Shown here piece after piece: positions 26,001 through 34,596 of a DNA stretch of 64,000 nt (position 1 is the stretch's first letter; each line of letters opens with the position of its first letter). The notes beneath the pieces are model-generated. The model had not been told where the DNA came from, made no database searches, and worked only from the letters and a program-made list of their open reading frames with translations. The position numbers were made by a program, and so were the translations under genes. The stretch spans positions 200,676 through 264,675 of the forward strand of contig LQBI01000002.1 in NCBI GenBank assembly GCA_002030045.1. Direction: 5' to 3'. This stretch comes from Candidatus Aegiribacteria sp. MLS_C (lineage in GTDB: Bacteria; Fermentibacterota; Fermentibacteria; Fermentibacterales; JCC-6).

Positions 26001-28221
26001 CGGGATTGGCCCGGCCGTCGCCTCCGTCCGGGATCGTGTAGCCGGACAGCGAGAGCACCGGTGCGGACGAGGGCAGCACGTCCACCTGGACGGACACGGG
26101 TACGTAATTGCATACCGTAGAACCGCCCACGCCGGAAACCGACCTGGGCTTGGAAGCCGTGACCCACAGGTCCCCGTCACTGCAGTCGAAGACGGTGACG
26201 TCCTCGAAGAGGGTCGTCCCCCCTGGACCCGTATACTGGACGCAGAACACCTCGCTTTCCTTGTAGAGGCAGACGGTGGCTCCCGGAACGGGATCGGAGC
26301 CGTCGGTAACGGTCACCAGAAGGTCCGACGGCGCTCCCTCCACCATGACCATCGGCGGGAGGGTTACCTCAAGCTGAGTCGGTGTGTCCCTCCAGACGCG
26401 CATCAGGGGAGATCCCAGGAGGTTCAGGAGAACGAAGGATATCCCGTCAACGTTCTTCGATATCCTGTGGGCCTCCCCGAGGTAGCTGACCGGCCAGTGG
26501 GCGGTTTCTATCCCGTGGAGACCGGAGGTGTAACCGGTGTTGAAGAGTGCGTCAGCAAAGACGAAATAGGTGACCTTCTGGCTGAAAAGTCCGTACCTGG
26601 CGTTGGCGATCACGGCAGCCAGACCAGTGCCAGGGGATGTGAGCATACCGGCTTCCGCGAAACAGTCGGCGCCGTCGAAATGGCCGGGGCCGCAGCCCAG
26701 GGTCCACAGTATGGAGGGAACCGAGGCGTTCGACATGGTGGCGAAGTCCGAGTCCCACATGTACTGTCCCAGGCTGTTCTTGCCCGCAGTGGCCAGCTTG
26801 TGGGTCTCGGAATGGTCAGCGTGGAGAATGAGGTTGAAACCCCTGTCGAAGGCCTCCAGTGCGTTTGCCCTGCAGAGGTCTCCAGCCGGGAGCGAATGAG
26901 GGTAGTAGAGCTCCTCCGGCTCGTCAAGGTAGAGGGGCACGGCCCCTGAGGATTCGAAGAGCGCCCTGAGCTCCATCATGTCATCGGCGGCGGTTCCGCA
27001 TACATCGTTGGAGCCCATCATGAGGATACTCCTGCCGAATCCTTCCGGAGGGTCCTCCGGCCTTTCGTATAGAAGGGTCTTGGCAAGCATTGTGTTGACG
27101 TCTACCGGGTCGTTAACCGGCCATCGGCCGACGCACAGGTCGAGGTATCCGTTCTGGTAGCCGGTGCTCCACAACCCGTCACCGCTGACCCAGTCCCCGT
27201 CTATGTCCCCGTAGTAGTCGTCAGAAGGCATCTGGAAGGTAGGGAACGGGTATGTAACGTATGCCCAGCCGTTGCACTGCCGCACGGGGACGACGCCGTC
27301 GTCGCCTCCCAGAAGAACCGCCTGGGTCCCCCAGTACTGGTGCGCGTCGCGGATGAAGTTCCTTATTCTCTCAGGCGTGTCGCAGCCCGAATAGTTCTCC
27401 TGTATCCACTGGACGGTCCGGACCGCGGTGGCGATTCCCTCCCTGTTCCTGATGCTCGCCAGTTCGGTGAAGGATTCCTCGAGGCTGGAGTCGGTTATTA
27501 TCAGGAGGTCCACGCAGTCGCCCGTCGATGAGGGCCCGGCGGTGATCTCGAGGGGACGGCTCCGTCCGGCGAATGACACGGGCTGGGGGGACGAGTACAG
27601 GACCGTGTCCCCGGGATTGCATACCAGGGCCAGTATGCCTCTCTCACGCATCTCTCCGCTCCAGCGGTTCTCCCTGAGCGGGTGGAGCCTCTCCCTCGAA
27701 CAAACGGAGGGGTGAATGGACACATCCACTGAGGTGAGTACCTCCACGCAGCCGTCGGAAGGCCGGTACCGGACCGGGCTGGCGGTGAGGGTGGCCACCG
27801 AGAAGCCCATCGCCGATCCCTGGCGGGAAACGGATACCGGAGATGCCGGGAAGACGGAGTCCTCCCCGTAGATCCCCTGATCCGGCGGAATGAAGACGGA
27901 ATCGTCGGTCAGGCCCCTCTGCCTTGGCATGAGCAGGTAGCTGCCGGGAAGGGGAACCCATGTCTCCCCGAATATCTCGAGGTGGTCCACCTCGGTGTCC
28001 GGAGGAAGCAGGTAGGTCCGGGAGACCGCCGGCAGTAGCGGCTCACCCGGCATCCAGAGGCCGTCACCCCAGCCCCCGTAGCCATCAACGGAGAGCACGT
28101 GGTACTGAACGCCCTCCACTGACACCGTGTCAACAGTGACTTCAGATGGATCGGCGCAGGGCTGGAGGTCGACCTCGATGGGCAACATGGCCAGCAGCAT
28201 CGCCAGTGAAGCTGTATACAT
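23002..28221 (-). CDS. Giant secreted gingipain-like C25 peptidase with beta-propeller region
   Basis: The exported protein has 1739 residues, with a signal peptide (MYTASLAMLLAMLPIEV) and a C25 domain at about 235-560. The conserved lead-in VLLGGDDGVVPV and SDDYYGDIDG is present. Catalytic His470 is in LHADHSE and Cys510 in TLGCGPGHFD. Ig-like and fibronectin-like modules (about 620-1070) follow, then FG-GAP/VCBS-type calcium repeats (DIDMDGYPELVV, NVDGTPGNEIVV, DFDCDGLEELIV, GDPDGDSDLDLLY, DLDGNGVPEVLH) at about 1085-1500. A C-terminal FlgD-like tail (YSMDGRLTA, LPSGIYGVLV) ends the protein. It probably sits on or leaves the cell surface and cuts proteins. The gene is divergent from a serpin gene. 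Confidence 0.88.
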   Translation of the reverse strand: MYTASLAMLLAMLPIEVDLQPCADPSEVTVDTVSVEGVQYHVLSVDGYGGWGDGLWMPGEPLLPAVSRTYLLPPDTEVDHLEIFGETWVPLPGSYLLMPRQRGLTDDSVFIPPDQGIYGEDSVFPASPVSVSRQGSAMGFSVATLTASPVRYRPSDGCVEVLTSVDVSIHPSVCSRERLHPLRENRWSGEMRERGILALVCNPGDTVLYSSPQPVSFAGRSRPLEITAGPSSTGDCVDLLIITDSSLEESFTELASIRNREGIATAVRTVQWIQENYSGCDTPERIRNFIRDAHQYWGTQAVLLGGDDGVVPVRQCNGWAYVTYPFPTFQMPSDDYYGDIDGDWVSGDGLWSTGYQNGYLDLCVGRWPVNDPVDVNTMLAKTLLYERPEDPPEGFGRSILMMGSNDVCGTAADDMMELRALFESSGAVPLYLDEPEELYYPHSLPAGDLCRANALEAFDRGFNLILHADHSETHKLATAGKNSLGQYMWDSDFATMSNASVPSILWTLGCGPGHFDGADCFAEAGMLTSPGTGLAAVIANARYGLFSQKVTYFVFADALFNTGYTSGLHGIETAHWPVSYLGEAHRISKNVDGISFVLLNLLGSPLMRVWRDTPTQLEVTLPPMVMVEGAPSDLLVTVTDGSDPVPGATVCLYKESEVFCVQYTGPGGTTLFEDVTVFDCSDGDLWVTASKPRSVSGVGGSTVCNYVPVSVQVDVLPSSAPVLSLSGYTIPDGGDGRANPGETVEIYPAVLNSGGREAAGVSATVEIVSGGQYVKALHDWSCLFPDVEADSSVESLDPLVVEIEKGVPEYSDIGFRLVLSTMEGGGPRRWVSDLKLTVCSDQYQVTCMDPLAENSTGGRAVVRISDILLVNSGLGEGRDIRLTVGNLSPPEPFRADTLFIPQLEPGGVIDLEEELRLTVLPVEPRSSWLRQGFPRCTFDIVALSKAGSSVVRTVEVDLVSGMQSDTIQPPVGAGIYETGQETVSLVWDHQGCPEATAYYLYLVDGGSVSRVFPLPLPVNQATVEGLEPGREYLVLVTAIDEIGRESEPAEVTANTSRPAVPGWPLQLSGSPGGGPAVADIDMDGYPELVVATSFGSVYLIERDASFTVLEPPPGYDFDRSLGCAVGNVDGTPGNEIVVTCQKSIEVEGQERVGVLLYRRLEGCWSCDEIAQTGVNQQAASPVVAGTPVLFQADGGESLEIALRTRGHFGTDAQLCVWRMTPDGQWTDFGPEFPLDLFSCFYNSPTAVDFDCDGLEELIVTSIGTGAGTALTVVDFEHDEPAVIARRNLYELDTGGEYARVFGTIASAEQDGEFYLAGIASTVDPCGTEKKAFVYQLDGGPGRMTLAWSTDWLPGSDFWGNIPGPALGDPDGDSDLDLLYMLNDGLFLKEGLLYAWDLATGETSFVSDTIQFNPILEEGGHYVRSQPVSGLLSASGAPGMPVFSCYSSLLCGFSPSTGSSMIDGFPAWSRDAGWSAPALCDLDGNGVPEVLHVDYSGLATLYSLDEFLYDDRGWHMYQDNALRSGFYNSIPFDPGLELHLGSVRRAEDTSTFGDGCPLMIAEVEITGSGGIRSAGEERVSRPVEVRVLESDGTPCGSAFLDLRDGLFTVAIPLDRGIPFDEPLTVVLDPDDRYGELDESGNRTVAGQAVTVPAEGACSVRSVSGCIFLSLELPSRVPGGLEALVYSMDGRLTAALETGGLEAGHSIIPLDTGHLPSGIYGVLVRGMPSGDRRFTVPLLTR

Positions 28222-28449
28222 CGCCCGTCCGCCCGTTCAGTTGGCTGTCCCGGCTTCCGCGCCGCGGACCCTGTGAGCCCTACCGCCTTCAGCCATAACA
28301 ATAAGGGGCGGCGGTTCCCGGTGTCAAAACCCGCGGAGGAAAAACTCGGGGGAGTCCGGAGATTCCCCGAGGGTGGCGGCGGAGGGCCCGGACGGGAATA
28401 TTCCAGACTGTGTCCAGTACAAAGGAATGACTTGAAGACGGGAGTTGTC

Positions 28450-29709
28450 ATGAGAAACTCAGCTGTCCTTTGTTCGCTTGTGATACTGCTGCTGGCTGCG
28501 TCCGCCGGCTGTTCCACCAACGGGAGCACTCCCCCCGACGGGTCCGGGACCATTGCTGGGTCCCCTTCCACGGAGGACCTTGTCCGAGGAGGCAACATCT
28601 TCGCAGTGGAACTGTACGGAATGGTCTCCTCGGATGAGGCCCCCGGGAACGTGTTCTTCTCGCCGATCAGCATATCCTCCGCACTGGCGATGACCTATGC
28701 CGGAGCCAGGGGCGAGACCGCACTGCAGATGGACCGCGTAATGCACTACGGCACGCCTCCGGAGGGAATAGCGGAAGTCTACGGTACCTTCATGTCCTCT
28801 CTCGGGTCGGGCCGGGCCGCCGCCGCGGGTGATGGAGAACCGCTGACCCTCTCCGTGGCCAACGGCCTGTGGGTGCAGGAAGGCTTCGATCTTCTCGGGG
28901 ATTTCACCCGGGAGATGGAGGACTCCTTCGATGCCGCCGTCGAGAACCTTGATTTCGAGGACGACGAAGAGGGAGCAAGACGGAGGATCAACGGATGGGT
29001 TGCCGAGAAGACCATGGACAGGATAACCGATCTTATCCCTCCGGGCCTTCTTGCGCCGGAGACCAGGGTGGTCCTCACCAATGCGGTTTATTTCAAGGCT
29101 TCATGGGACAAGCCATTCGAGGAGTCCCTCACCGGCGACGGCAGGTTCCTCCTGAGGGACGGAGGGGCGGTCGAGGTACCCATGATGCGCCAGACAGACT
29201 ACTTCGACTTCGCGGCCACAGAAGGCTGCAGGGCGGTGGAGCTGCCCTACGCCGGCGGGAGCGCGTCGATGCTCATAATCCTTCCCGACGATGACATCCT
29301 GGAATTCCAGGAAGGACTTGATGCTGACCTGGTCCGGACGATCAGGGACAGGATGTCGATGGTCAACCTTGCCCTGACCATGCCCCGGTTCGAGTACTCG
29401 GCCACGATACAGCTGGGGCCGGTGCTCAGGTCCATGGGCATGGAGGCTCCGTTCACCGGCGGCGCGGACTTCAGCGGTTTCACGGGAGGGCCGGACCTTT
29501 ACATCTCAGAGGTGATCCACAAGGCATTCGTGAAGGTGGACGAATCCGGCACGGAGGCCGCTGCGGCCACAGCCGTCGTCATGAACTTTACCGCCATGCC
29601 TGTCCAGCCCGAGGAGATGAACATCAACAGGCCCTTCATATTCCTGATAATGGATTCAGAGACGGAAGCGGTACTGTTCATGGGAAGGGTGATGGATCCC
29701 TCCGTCTGA
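28450..29709 (+). CDS. Lipoprotein serpin (serine/cysteine protease inhibitor)
   Basis: ATG 28450 has GGGAG upstream and gives a lipoprotein signal peptide (VILLLAASAGC); an upstream extension of the frame is unlikely. The 419-residue protein is a full-length serpin: NVFFSPISISSALAMTYAGA, NAVYFKASWDKPF, VELPYAGG-type core strands, and the C-terminal RPFIFLIMDSETEAVLFMGRV. The hinge of the reactive loop, ESGTEAAAAT, has small residues at P12-P9, the mark of an inhibitory serpin. By the usual count P1-P1' falls near Thr-Ala in NFTAMP. It would guard the envelope against proteases. It is divergent from the giant C25 peptidase gene, which suggests self-protection, though its target is unproven. 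Confidence 0.92.
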   Translation: MRNSAVLCSLVILLLAASAGCSTNGSTPPDGSGTIAGSPSTEDLVRGGNIFAVELYGMVSSDEAPGNVFFSPISISSALAMTYAGARGETALQMDRVMHYGTPPEGIAEVYGTFMSSLGSGRAAAAGDGEPLTLSVANGLWVQEGFDLLGDFTREMEDSFDAAVENLDFEDDEEGARRRINGWVAEKTMDRITDLIPPGLLAPETRVVLTNAVYFKASWDKPFEESLTGDGRFLLRDGGAVEVPMMRQTDYFDFAATEGCRAVELPYAGGSASMLIILPDDDILEFQEGLDADLVRTIRDRMSMVNLALTMPRFEYSATIQLGPVLRSMGMEAPFTGGADFSGFTGGPDLYISEVIHKAFVKVDESGTEAAAATAVVMNFTAMPVQPEEMNINRPFIFLIMDSETEAVLFMGRVMDPSV

Positions 29710-29731
29710 GCAGGTTCACGAGGATCAGCGG

Positions 29732-30511
29732 TTATGAGGGGGTGGAAAGCTCAAGAACCACCGGGGCGTGGTCCGAAGGACGGTCCCATCCCCTGGGTCC
29801 GGTGTCTATCCTGCATCCGGCAGCCATTCCGGCCGCTGCCCCGTTGAGAAGGACCAGGTCCAGCCTCATTCCCATACCCCTCCTGAACGCGGCGGCTCTG
29901 TAGTCCCACCAGCTGAAAGCCCTGCCCTCCGGGTTGAAACGTCTGAAAGCATCAAGCATGCCGTCTGAGACGAGGTCCCTTATCCTGGACCTCTCCTCCG
30001 GATGGAAGCATACGGTGCCGTCGAGTGCTGCGGGATCGTACACGTCGTCGTCCCCGGGGGCGACGTTGAAGTCCCCCATGACTACGAGCGGTCCTGATCC
30101 CGAGAGTTCCCGGAGGTATTCCCTGAGACGGTCCAGGAACTTTAGCTTGTCGCGGAACCTGTCCAGGCCGACTTCCCCTCCGTTGGGCACGTAGACGTTG
30201 ACCACCGTCAGGTCTCCGAAGCGGACCATGATCAGCCTCCTCTGTTCGGACAGGAATCCGTCCGGAAGGCCCGTGCTCACCGATCCCGGTTCCTCCCGCG
30301 AGAGGACGGCCACGCCGTTCCATGTCTTCTGGCCGTGAAGGCTGAGGCTGTACCCCATCTCGAGGAACGCGCCGGCCGGGAAGAGGTCGTCCTGCACCTT
30401 GGTCTCCTGCATGCAGAGGACATCCGGAGCTTCCATCTCCAGCCACCTGAGCACGGTCTCCTCCCGAGCCCTTATTGAGTTCACGTTCCAGGTGGCCAGC
30501 TTGCGGACCAT
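29732..30511 (-). CDS. xthA: Exodeoxyribonuclease III (AP endonuclease)
   Basis: The 259-residue protein reads MVRKLATWNVNSIRARE at its start, with AAGGAG 7 nt before ATG 30511. Endonuclease/exonuclease/phosphatase-fold motifs are all there: WNVNSIRA, LCMQETKVQ (metal Glu), VVNVYVPNG, VVMGDFNVAP (catalytic Asp/Asn), MRLDLVLLN and the final RPSDHAPV (general base His). It repairs abasic sites and 3' damage in the cytoplasm. The frame is open further upstream, but this extension lacks a start signal and lies across the divergent promoter region. Confidence 0.92.
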   Translation of the reverse strand: MVRKLATWNVNSIRAREETVLRWLEMEAPDVLCMQETKVQDDLFPAGAFLEMGYSLSLHGQKTWNGVAVLSREEPGSVSTGLPDGFLSEQRRLIMVRFGDLTVVNVYVPNGGEVGLDRFRDKLKFLDRLREYLRELSGSGPLVVMGDFNVAPGDDDVYDPAALDGTVCFHPEERSRIRDLVSDGMLDAFRRFNPEGRAFSWWDYRAAAFRRGMGMRLDLVLLNGAAAGMAAGCRIDTGPRGWDRPSDHAPVVLELSTPS

Positions 30512-30579
30512 GCACGGGCTCCTTTCGGCAAGCACCGCCGGGCAGGGCGGATCATGGTTCAAGGAGATTTGCAGGATAA

Positions 30580-30597
30580 CGTTTATACATATAAACG
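30580..30597. promoter_or_regulatory. Operator-like palindrome between xthA and a broken gene
   Basis: An 18-bp site has perfect 8-bp arms (CGTTTATA and TATAAACG) around CA. It stands in an AT-rich gap with a TTGACA on each strand: minus-strand TTGACA at 30613-30608 pointing to xthA, plus-strand TTGACA at 30621-30626 pointing to the DUF4097-like remnant. The palindrome would cover the -10 area of the xthA promoter, so a repressor could act there. No clear -10 box is seen on either strand. Confidence 0.4.
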
Positions 30598-30686
30598 AAT
30601 GGAAATTTGTCAAGGTATGTTTGACATATTGTAAAACCCGGCAATGTATCTGAATGGGAGAGACGATTTGTTGCAAGCAGATCGGT

Positions 30687-31205
30687 ATGAGAAATGTCCT
30701 TGCCGTCTTCGCTGCCTTTGTTGTGTTTGCAGGATAGGCCTCAGGTGATGAGACGTCCAGGCGGGAGACGCAGGCCTTCACCGTCGGGCCCGGCGATCTC
30801 GTAGAGCTTTACAGTATCAACGGTGACCTGAGCGTACAGACATGGGGATCACCCGGGATCGAACTCTCCTACGTCATCACCGTATCCGATCCGTCCTTCC
30901 TTGAGCTGGTATCCGTCGTTCGCGAGACCGTTGGAGGCCTGGACTTCAGCGTTGAGTACGACGAGGAATGGAACGATATCGGTTGCAGGGTGGATTCCAC
31001 CCTGAAGATGCCGGAGGGCACCGACCTTGATCTCGAAGTAGCCTTCGTTAGCGGTAACGTGGACCTGCAGGGCGGGATCGAGATCGCCGAAGGGTTCGTC
31101 GCCACCGTCAGCGAGAACTACATCGGCAGGTCCTCGGAGTTCGGTTCCGGGGAACACTTTATAGACATAGGCACTGTATCTGGGAACGTCACCGTTATCG
31201 ACTGA
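30687..31205 (+). pseudogene. DUF4097-like exported protein with an in-frame TAG
   Basis: ATG 30687 begins a 172-residue reading frame interrupted by one TAG (30735-30737) at codon 17, at the end of a signal peptide (MRNVLAVFAAFVVFAG, TAG, ASGDE). After the stop the frame runs cleanly to TGA 31203-31205. It has strand-turn sequence typical of DUF4097 adhesin-like solenoids (SINGDLSVQTWG, VSGNVDLQGG, VSGNVTVID). The TAG sits where a lipobox Cys would be expected. No good internal start exists before 30990. It is most simply a recently killed gene; sequencing error is possible. Confidence 0.65.
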
Positions 31206-31371
31206 CAGATGGGCAGGCATCCGCGAGGGAGTGGCCCGGGGAAGGTCATGAACCTCTTCGGGTCATACTCATCGAACGGCTTCGTCCGTTCCCGAACGCG
31301 TTCTTCCTCCGGTCTGTTATGTTCGGTGTCCGGATGTCGTCGTTTACCATTATTCTCTCGGGAGCTGAATC

Positions 31372-32757
31372 ATGTCCAGGCGTTCCCCGGATTCCTACAG
31401 GGAGATAATCTCCGTCTCACTTCCGATCATCGCCGCCATGGCCGGCAGGACGATAATGATGTTCTGCGACAGGCTGTTCCTGGCCCAGCACAGCCAGCTC
31501 GAGCTACAGGCGGCGCTGCCGGCGGGCATACTCAGCTTCACCCTGATGAGCATCTTCTATGGTACTGTATCATACTCCGGAACCTTTGTGGCGCAATTCT
31601 ACGGTGCCGAGGACAGGGAAGGATGCTCGCGTTCACTGGCCCAGGGTCTGTTCCTGACTATGTTCTCGGCTCCGGTCCTGGCCGCCATGGCCGTGCCCGG
31701 CAGCATCCTCCTCGAGATGGCGGGCCATGCCCCTGAGGTACTGGAACTGGAGAAGGTCTACTTCAGAATAATGATGTTCTCGGCGGCGGGTCCGATCTTC
31801 ACGGCCGCCGCATCCTCTTTCTGGAACGGCCGGGGAAGGACGGTCCACACGATGATGGCCGTAATGGCGGGTGCGGCTCTGAACATCGTGCTGGACTACC
31901 TGATGATATTCGGCAGGCTGGGTTTCCCCGAGATGGGCATAGAGGGGGCTGCGCTGGCTACCGCCGTCTCCTCCTTCGTTCCCGGAACCATACTCACGGT
32001 GGCCGCCTATACCGGCAGTACGGCGGCGGAGTACCGCACCAGGGAGCACTTCAGGTTCTCGGGTGCTCTCACGGCGAGGATACTGCGGTTCGGGTTCCCC
32101 GCCGGCCTTCAGATATTCATGGACGTGGCGAGCTTCACGGTGTTCGTGTTCGTCGCCGGAAGGCTGGGAACGGTTGACTTTACGGCAAACAACCTGGTGT
32201 TCAGCGTCAACAACCTTGCCTTCAATCCGCTGATGGGTTTCGGTCTGGCCACGACGGTCATAGCGGGCCGATGCATAGGGATGGGCAGGAGCGACATGGC
32301 GGTGAGGGCAACGAGAAGGACTCTCTTCCTGGCCCTGCTTTACTTCGTCCCCCTGGCCGTCACCTTCGTGCTCTTCCCCGGGTTCTACACAAGGATGTTC
32401 TTCAGTCCCGATTCCGCCTGCACCCTGGAGGAGCTGGCTTCCACCGCGGGACGGCTGCTGGCGATCGTGGCGGCCTGGGGCATCTTCGACACCGTGAGCC
32501 TGATCTACAGCGGAGCCCTCAGGGGCGCGGGCGACACCAGGTTCGTCGTGATGGTCTCGGGATTCCTTTCATGGTTCTTCTGGATTCCCGGTGTCCTATT
32601 CCTCTACGCCGTGCACAACGCCGGGATCGTCGCCCTCTGGCTATTCACAAGCGTTTACGTAGCCATCTTCGGACTGGTCTTCCTGCTTCGGTTCAGGACC
32701 GGGATCTGGAAGCACATAGACCTGCTGGGAAGGAACGGGACGGAAGCCGTACACTGA
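31372..32757 (+). CDS. MATE-family multidrug/metabolite efflux protein
   Basis: The 461-residue membrane protein has about 12 helices in two homologous halves. Family features include the N-terminal VSLPIIAAMAGRTIMMFCDRLFLA, FVAQFYGAEDREGCSRSLAQG, LDYLMIFGRLGFPEMGIEGAALAT and the mid-protein FGFPAGLQIFMDVASFTVFV. It should export cationic or other small molecules with Na+ or H+ exchange at the inner membrane. The 166-nt gap before it (31206-31371) shows no clear feature other than a probable promoter area. It ends one base before the convergent ABC permease gene. Confidence 0.9.
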   Translation: MSRRSPDSYREIISVSLPIIAAMAGRTIMMFCDRLFLAQHSQLELQAALPAGILSFTLMSIFYGTVSYSGTFVAQFYGAEDREGCSRSLAQGLFLTMFSAPVLAAMAVPGSILLEMAGHAPEVLELEKVYFRIMMFSAAGPIFTAAASSFWNGRGRTVHTMMAVMAGAALNIVLDYLMIFGRLGFPEMGIEGAALATAVSSFVPGTILTVAAYTGSTAAEYRTREHFRFSGALTARILRFGFPAGLQIFMDVASFTVFVFVAGRLGTVDFTANNLVFSVNNLAFNPLMGFGLATTVIAGRCIGMGRSDMAVRATRRTLFLALLYFVPLAVTFVLFPGFYTRMFFSPDSACTLEELASTAGRLLAIVAAWGIFDTVSLIYSGALRGAGDTRFVVMVSGFLSWFFWIPGVLFLYAVHNAGIVALWLFTSVYVAIFGLVFLLRFRTGIWKHIDLLGRNGTEAVH

Positions 32758-33507
32758 TCAGTCCCACCTGAACATGCGCGATGCGAAGAACGCCCCGGCA
32801 AGGAGGGTCCCCGCCAGCACCGCGATCTCCACCGGGTATTCCGCCAGGCGGCCACCCAGCCATATCCCCCGCAGGAGTCGAATGGAGTGGGTGAGGGGGA
32901 AGGCCTCCGCGACGGTCCTCAGGGCATCCGGAAGAATGTCCTGCGGAAGGGCCGCCCCGGAGAGGAAGAGCATCGGGAAGTACATGATGTTGGCTATCAC
33001 CGCACCGCTCCTCGCACTTGGGGCCAGGCTGGCGGGAATGAAGCCCAGTCCGGCCATGGCCCCGCAGCCGAGGAGGAATGCGACGGCCGCCTCCAGCGGG
33101 CTTCCCCAGAAGTGCATGCCGAAGATAACCAGTCCGGCGAGCAGCAGTAGCGCGACCCCCATGGAGGTTATGACCAGTATCGAACCCATCTCCGCCATAA
33201 GGAAGGAGACCGGAGTTAGAGGAGTGGCCATGAACCGGCGGAGTATTCCCTTCTCCCTGTAGGAGGCGATGTTTACCGTGAGGTTCATTATACCGGTGGT
33301 CAGTATGACTATTCCTATGAATGCGGCGGCGGAGTAGTCGATATAGCCGAAGAACTGCTCCGGGAAGGGCTGGTTGCCCCAGATGCTGCCGAAAAGCAGC
33401 ATCAGCAGGAGGGGGAATACCAGCGTGAAGAAGAAGGCCGAAGGTTCCCTCAGGTAGAGTTTCAGCTCGACTGAACCCAGTTTCCATGCTCGGAAGACGT
33501 TATTCAT
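32758..33507 (-). CDS. ABC-2 type transporter permease
   Basis: The 249-residue protein has six predicted helices, including FFFTLVFPLLLMLLFGSIWG and FLLGCGAMAGLGFIPASL, and the ABC-2 signature area YFPMLFLSGAALPQDILPDAL with PLTHSIRLLRGIWLGG. ATG 33507 overlaps the ATPase gene stop by 8 nt. The frame extends 16 codons further but that part is inside the ATPase gene. It forms an exporter with the ATPase encoded just upstream; DrrAB/natAB-like drug or lipid export is likely but the substrate is unknown. Confidence 0.87.
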   Translation of the reverse strand: MNNVFRAWKLGSVELKLYLREPSAFFFTLVFPLLLMLLFGSIWGNQPFPEQFFGYIDYSAAAFIGIVILTTGIMNLTVNIASYREKGILRRFMATPLTPVSFLMAEMGSILVITSMGVALLLLAGLVIFGMHFWGSPLEAAVAFLLGCGAMAGLGFIPASLAPSARSGAVIANIMYFPMLFLSGAALPQDILPDALRTVAEAFPLTHSIRLLRGIWLGGRLAEYPVEIAVLAGTLLAGAFFASRMFRWD

Positions 33508-34426
33508 CGGTCTCACCGTACTCCCTGCCGGTGACGACCATGAAGACGTCCTCAAGGGTAGGTACCTCTGTATGCAGGTCCCCCAGACTGGCCCCCGCCC
33601 CGGAGAGGGCCTGAATGACCGGGACCACCACGCCTGCGTCCCTTAGGTCCATGACGCAGGTATCACCCTGCATGCAGGCGCCCAGGACGCCTTCCACCTC
33701 AAGGGCATCCCCCGGTTCGAACCCCTGACCGCAGCCGAGTATCAGCCTCATTCCAGGACAGTGTTCCCTGACCAGCGCGTCGGGAGTGTCAAGGGCCACC
33801 ACCCTTCCCCCGTGGACGATTGCCACCCTGTCGCAGAGCTTCTGCGCCTCGTCCATGTAATGCGTGGAGAGCACCACAGTCCTTCCGCTGCCTCTGATAC
33901 CGTCCACCAGGCTCCACAGGTCGCGGCGGCCCCTCGGATCAAGACCGCTGGTCAGCTCGTCCAGCATCACCAGCTCCGGGTCATGGACCATGGCGAGGGC
34001 TACGAAAAGCCTTCTCTTCTGTCCTCCCGACAGATCGGAGAAACATGCGTCCAGCTTTTTTCCGAGACCCACCTTCTCCAGGAGTCCCATCCCGGGTTCC
34101 TCGACTCCGAAGAGGGAGCTGAACAGCCGAAGGGACTCCCCAACCTTCATCCTCTCCGGCAGCTCCGATTCCTGCTGCTGGAGCCCGACCCGGGTGTGGA
34201 GTTCCCGGGAATCACCGACAGGATCCAGCCCCAGAGTGGAGAGACTGCCCGAGTCCGGTCTCCTCATGCCCGCTATGCAGTCTATGGTGGTGGTCTTTCC
34301 CGCGCCGTTGGGGCCCACCAGGCCGAACACCTCCCCGCGGTGGACCGAAAGGTCCAGTCCGTCCAGGGCGACTGTGTCCCCGTAGCTCTTGCGCAAGTCG
34401 ACTGCGGAGATGACGATATCTTCCAT
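33500..34426 (-). CDS. ABC transporter ATP-binding protein
   Basis: The 308-residue ATPase has Walker A GPNGAGKTTT, Q-loop region LQQQESELPERM, signature LSGGQKRRL, Walker B LVMLDELTSGLDP and the H-loop His in LSTHYMDEAQ. A C-terminal extension of about 80 residues is as in DrrA/CcmA-type exporters. The Walker B end reads DELTSGLD, with Leu after the catalytic Glu where Pro is common. ATG 34426 has AAAGGGG upstream. A promoter (34451-34479) stands in front. It powers the ABC-2 permease encoded downstream. Confidence 0.92.
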   Translation of the reverse strand: MEDIVISAVDLRKSYGDTVALDGLDLSVHRGEVFGLVGPNGAGKTTTIDCIAGMRRPDSGSLSTLGLDPVGDSRELHTRVGLQQQESELPERMKVGESLRLFSSLFGVEEPGMGLLEKVGLGKKLDACFSDLSGGQKRRLFVALAMVHDPELVMLDELTSGLDPRGRRDLWSLVDGIRGSGRTVVLSTHYMDEAQKLCDRVAIVHGGRVVALDTPDALVREHCPGMRLILGCGQGFEPGDALEVEGVLGACMQGDTCVMDLRDAGVVVPVIQALSGAGASLGDLHTEVPTLEDVFMVVTGREYGETDE

Positions 34427-34450
34427 TGGTCCCCTTTGCGTAGCAGACGT

Positions 34451-34479
34451 AAAATACATACAGAATCCCTGACTGACAA
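34451..34479 (-). promoter_or_regulatory. Sigma70-type promoter of the ABC exporter genes
   Basis: On the minus strand TTGTCA (34479-34474) and TATTTT (34456-34451) are 17 nt apart. The expected start near 34444 leaves a short leader before ATG 34426. Confidence 0.5.
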
Positions 34480-34596
34480 ATCAGCCTCCCTGTAAGGCCG
34501 CGGGCATGCACCTGTGAGCCGCTGGGACTATATTCAGGCCCTGTGGTTACCGTGGCCTGAAGTATGTTCGACATGGAAACTGGGAGGCGCATTACG

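Noticed and set aside
29732-30781. Longer exonuclease III starting at 30781
   Set aside because: The extra residues have no similarity to the family and cross the promoter region; ATG 30511 has a good ribosome-binding site and the canonical start of the fold.
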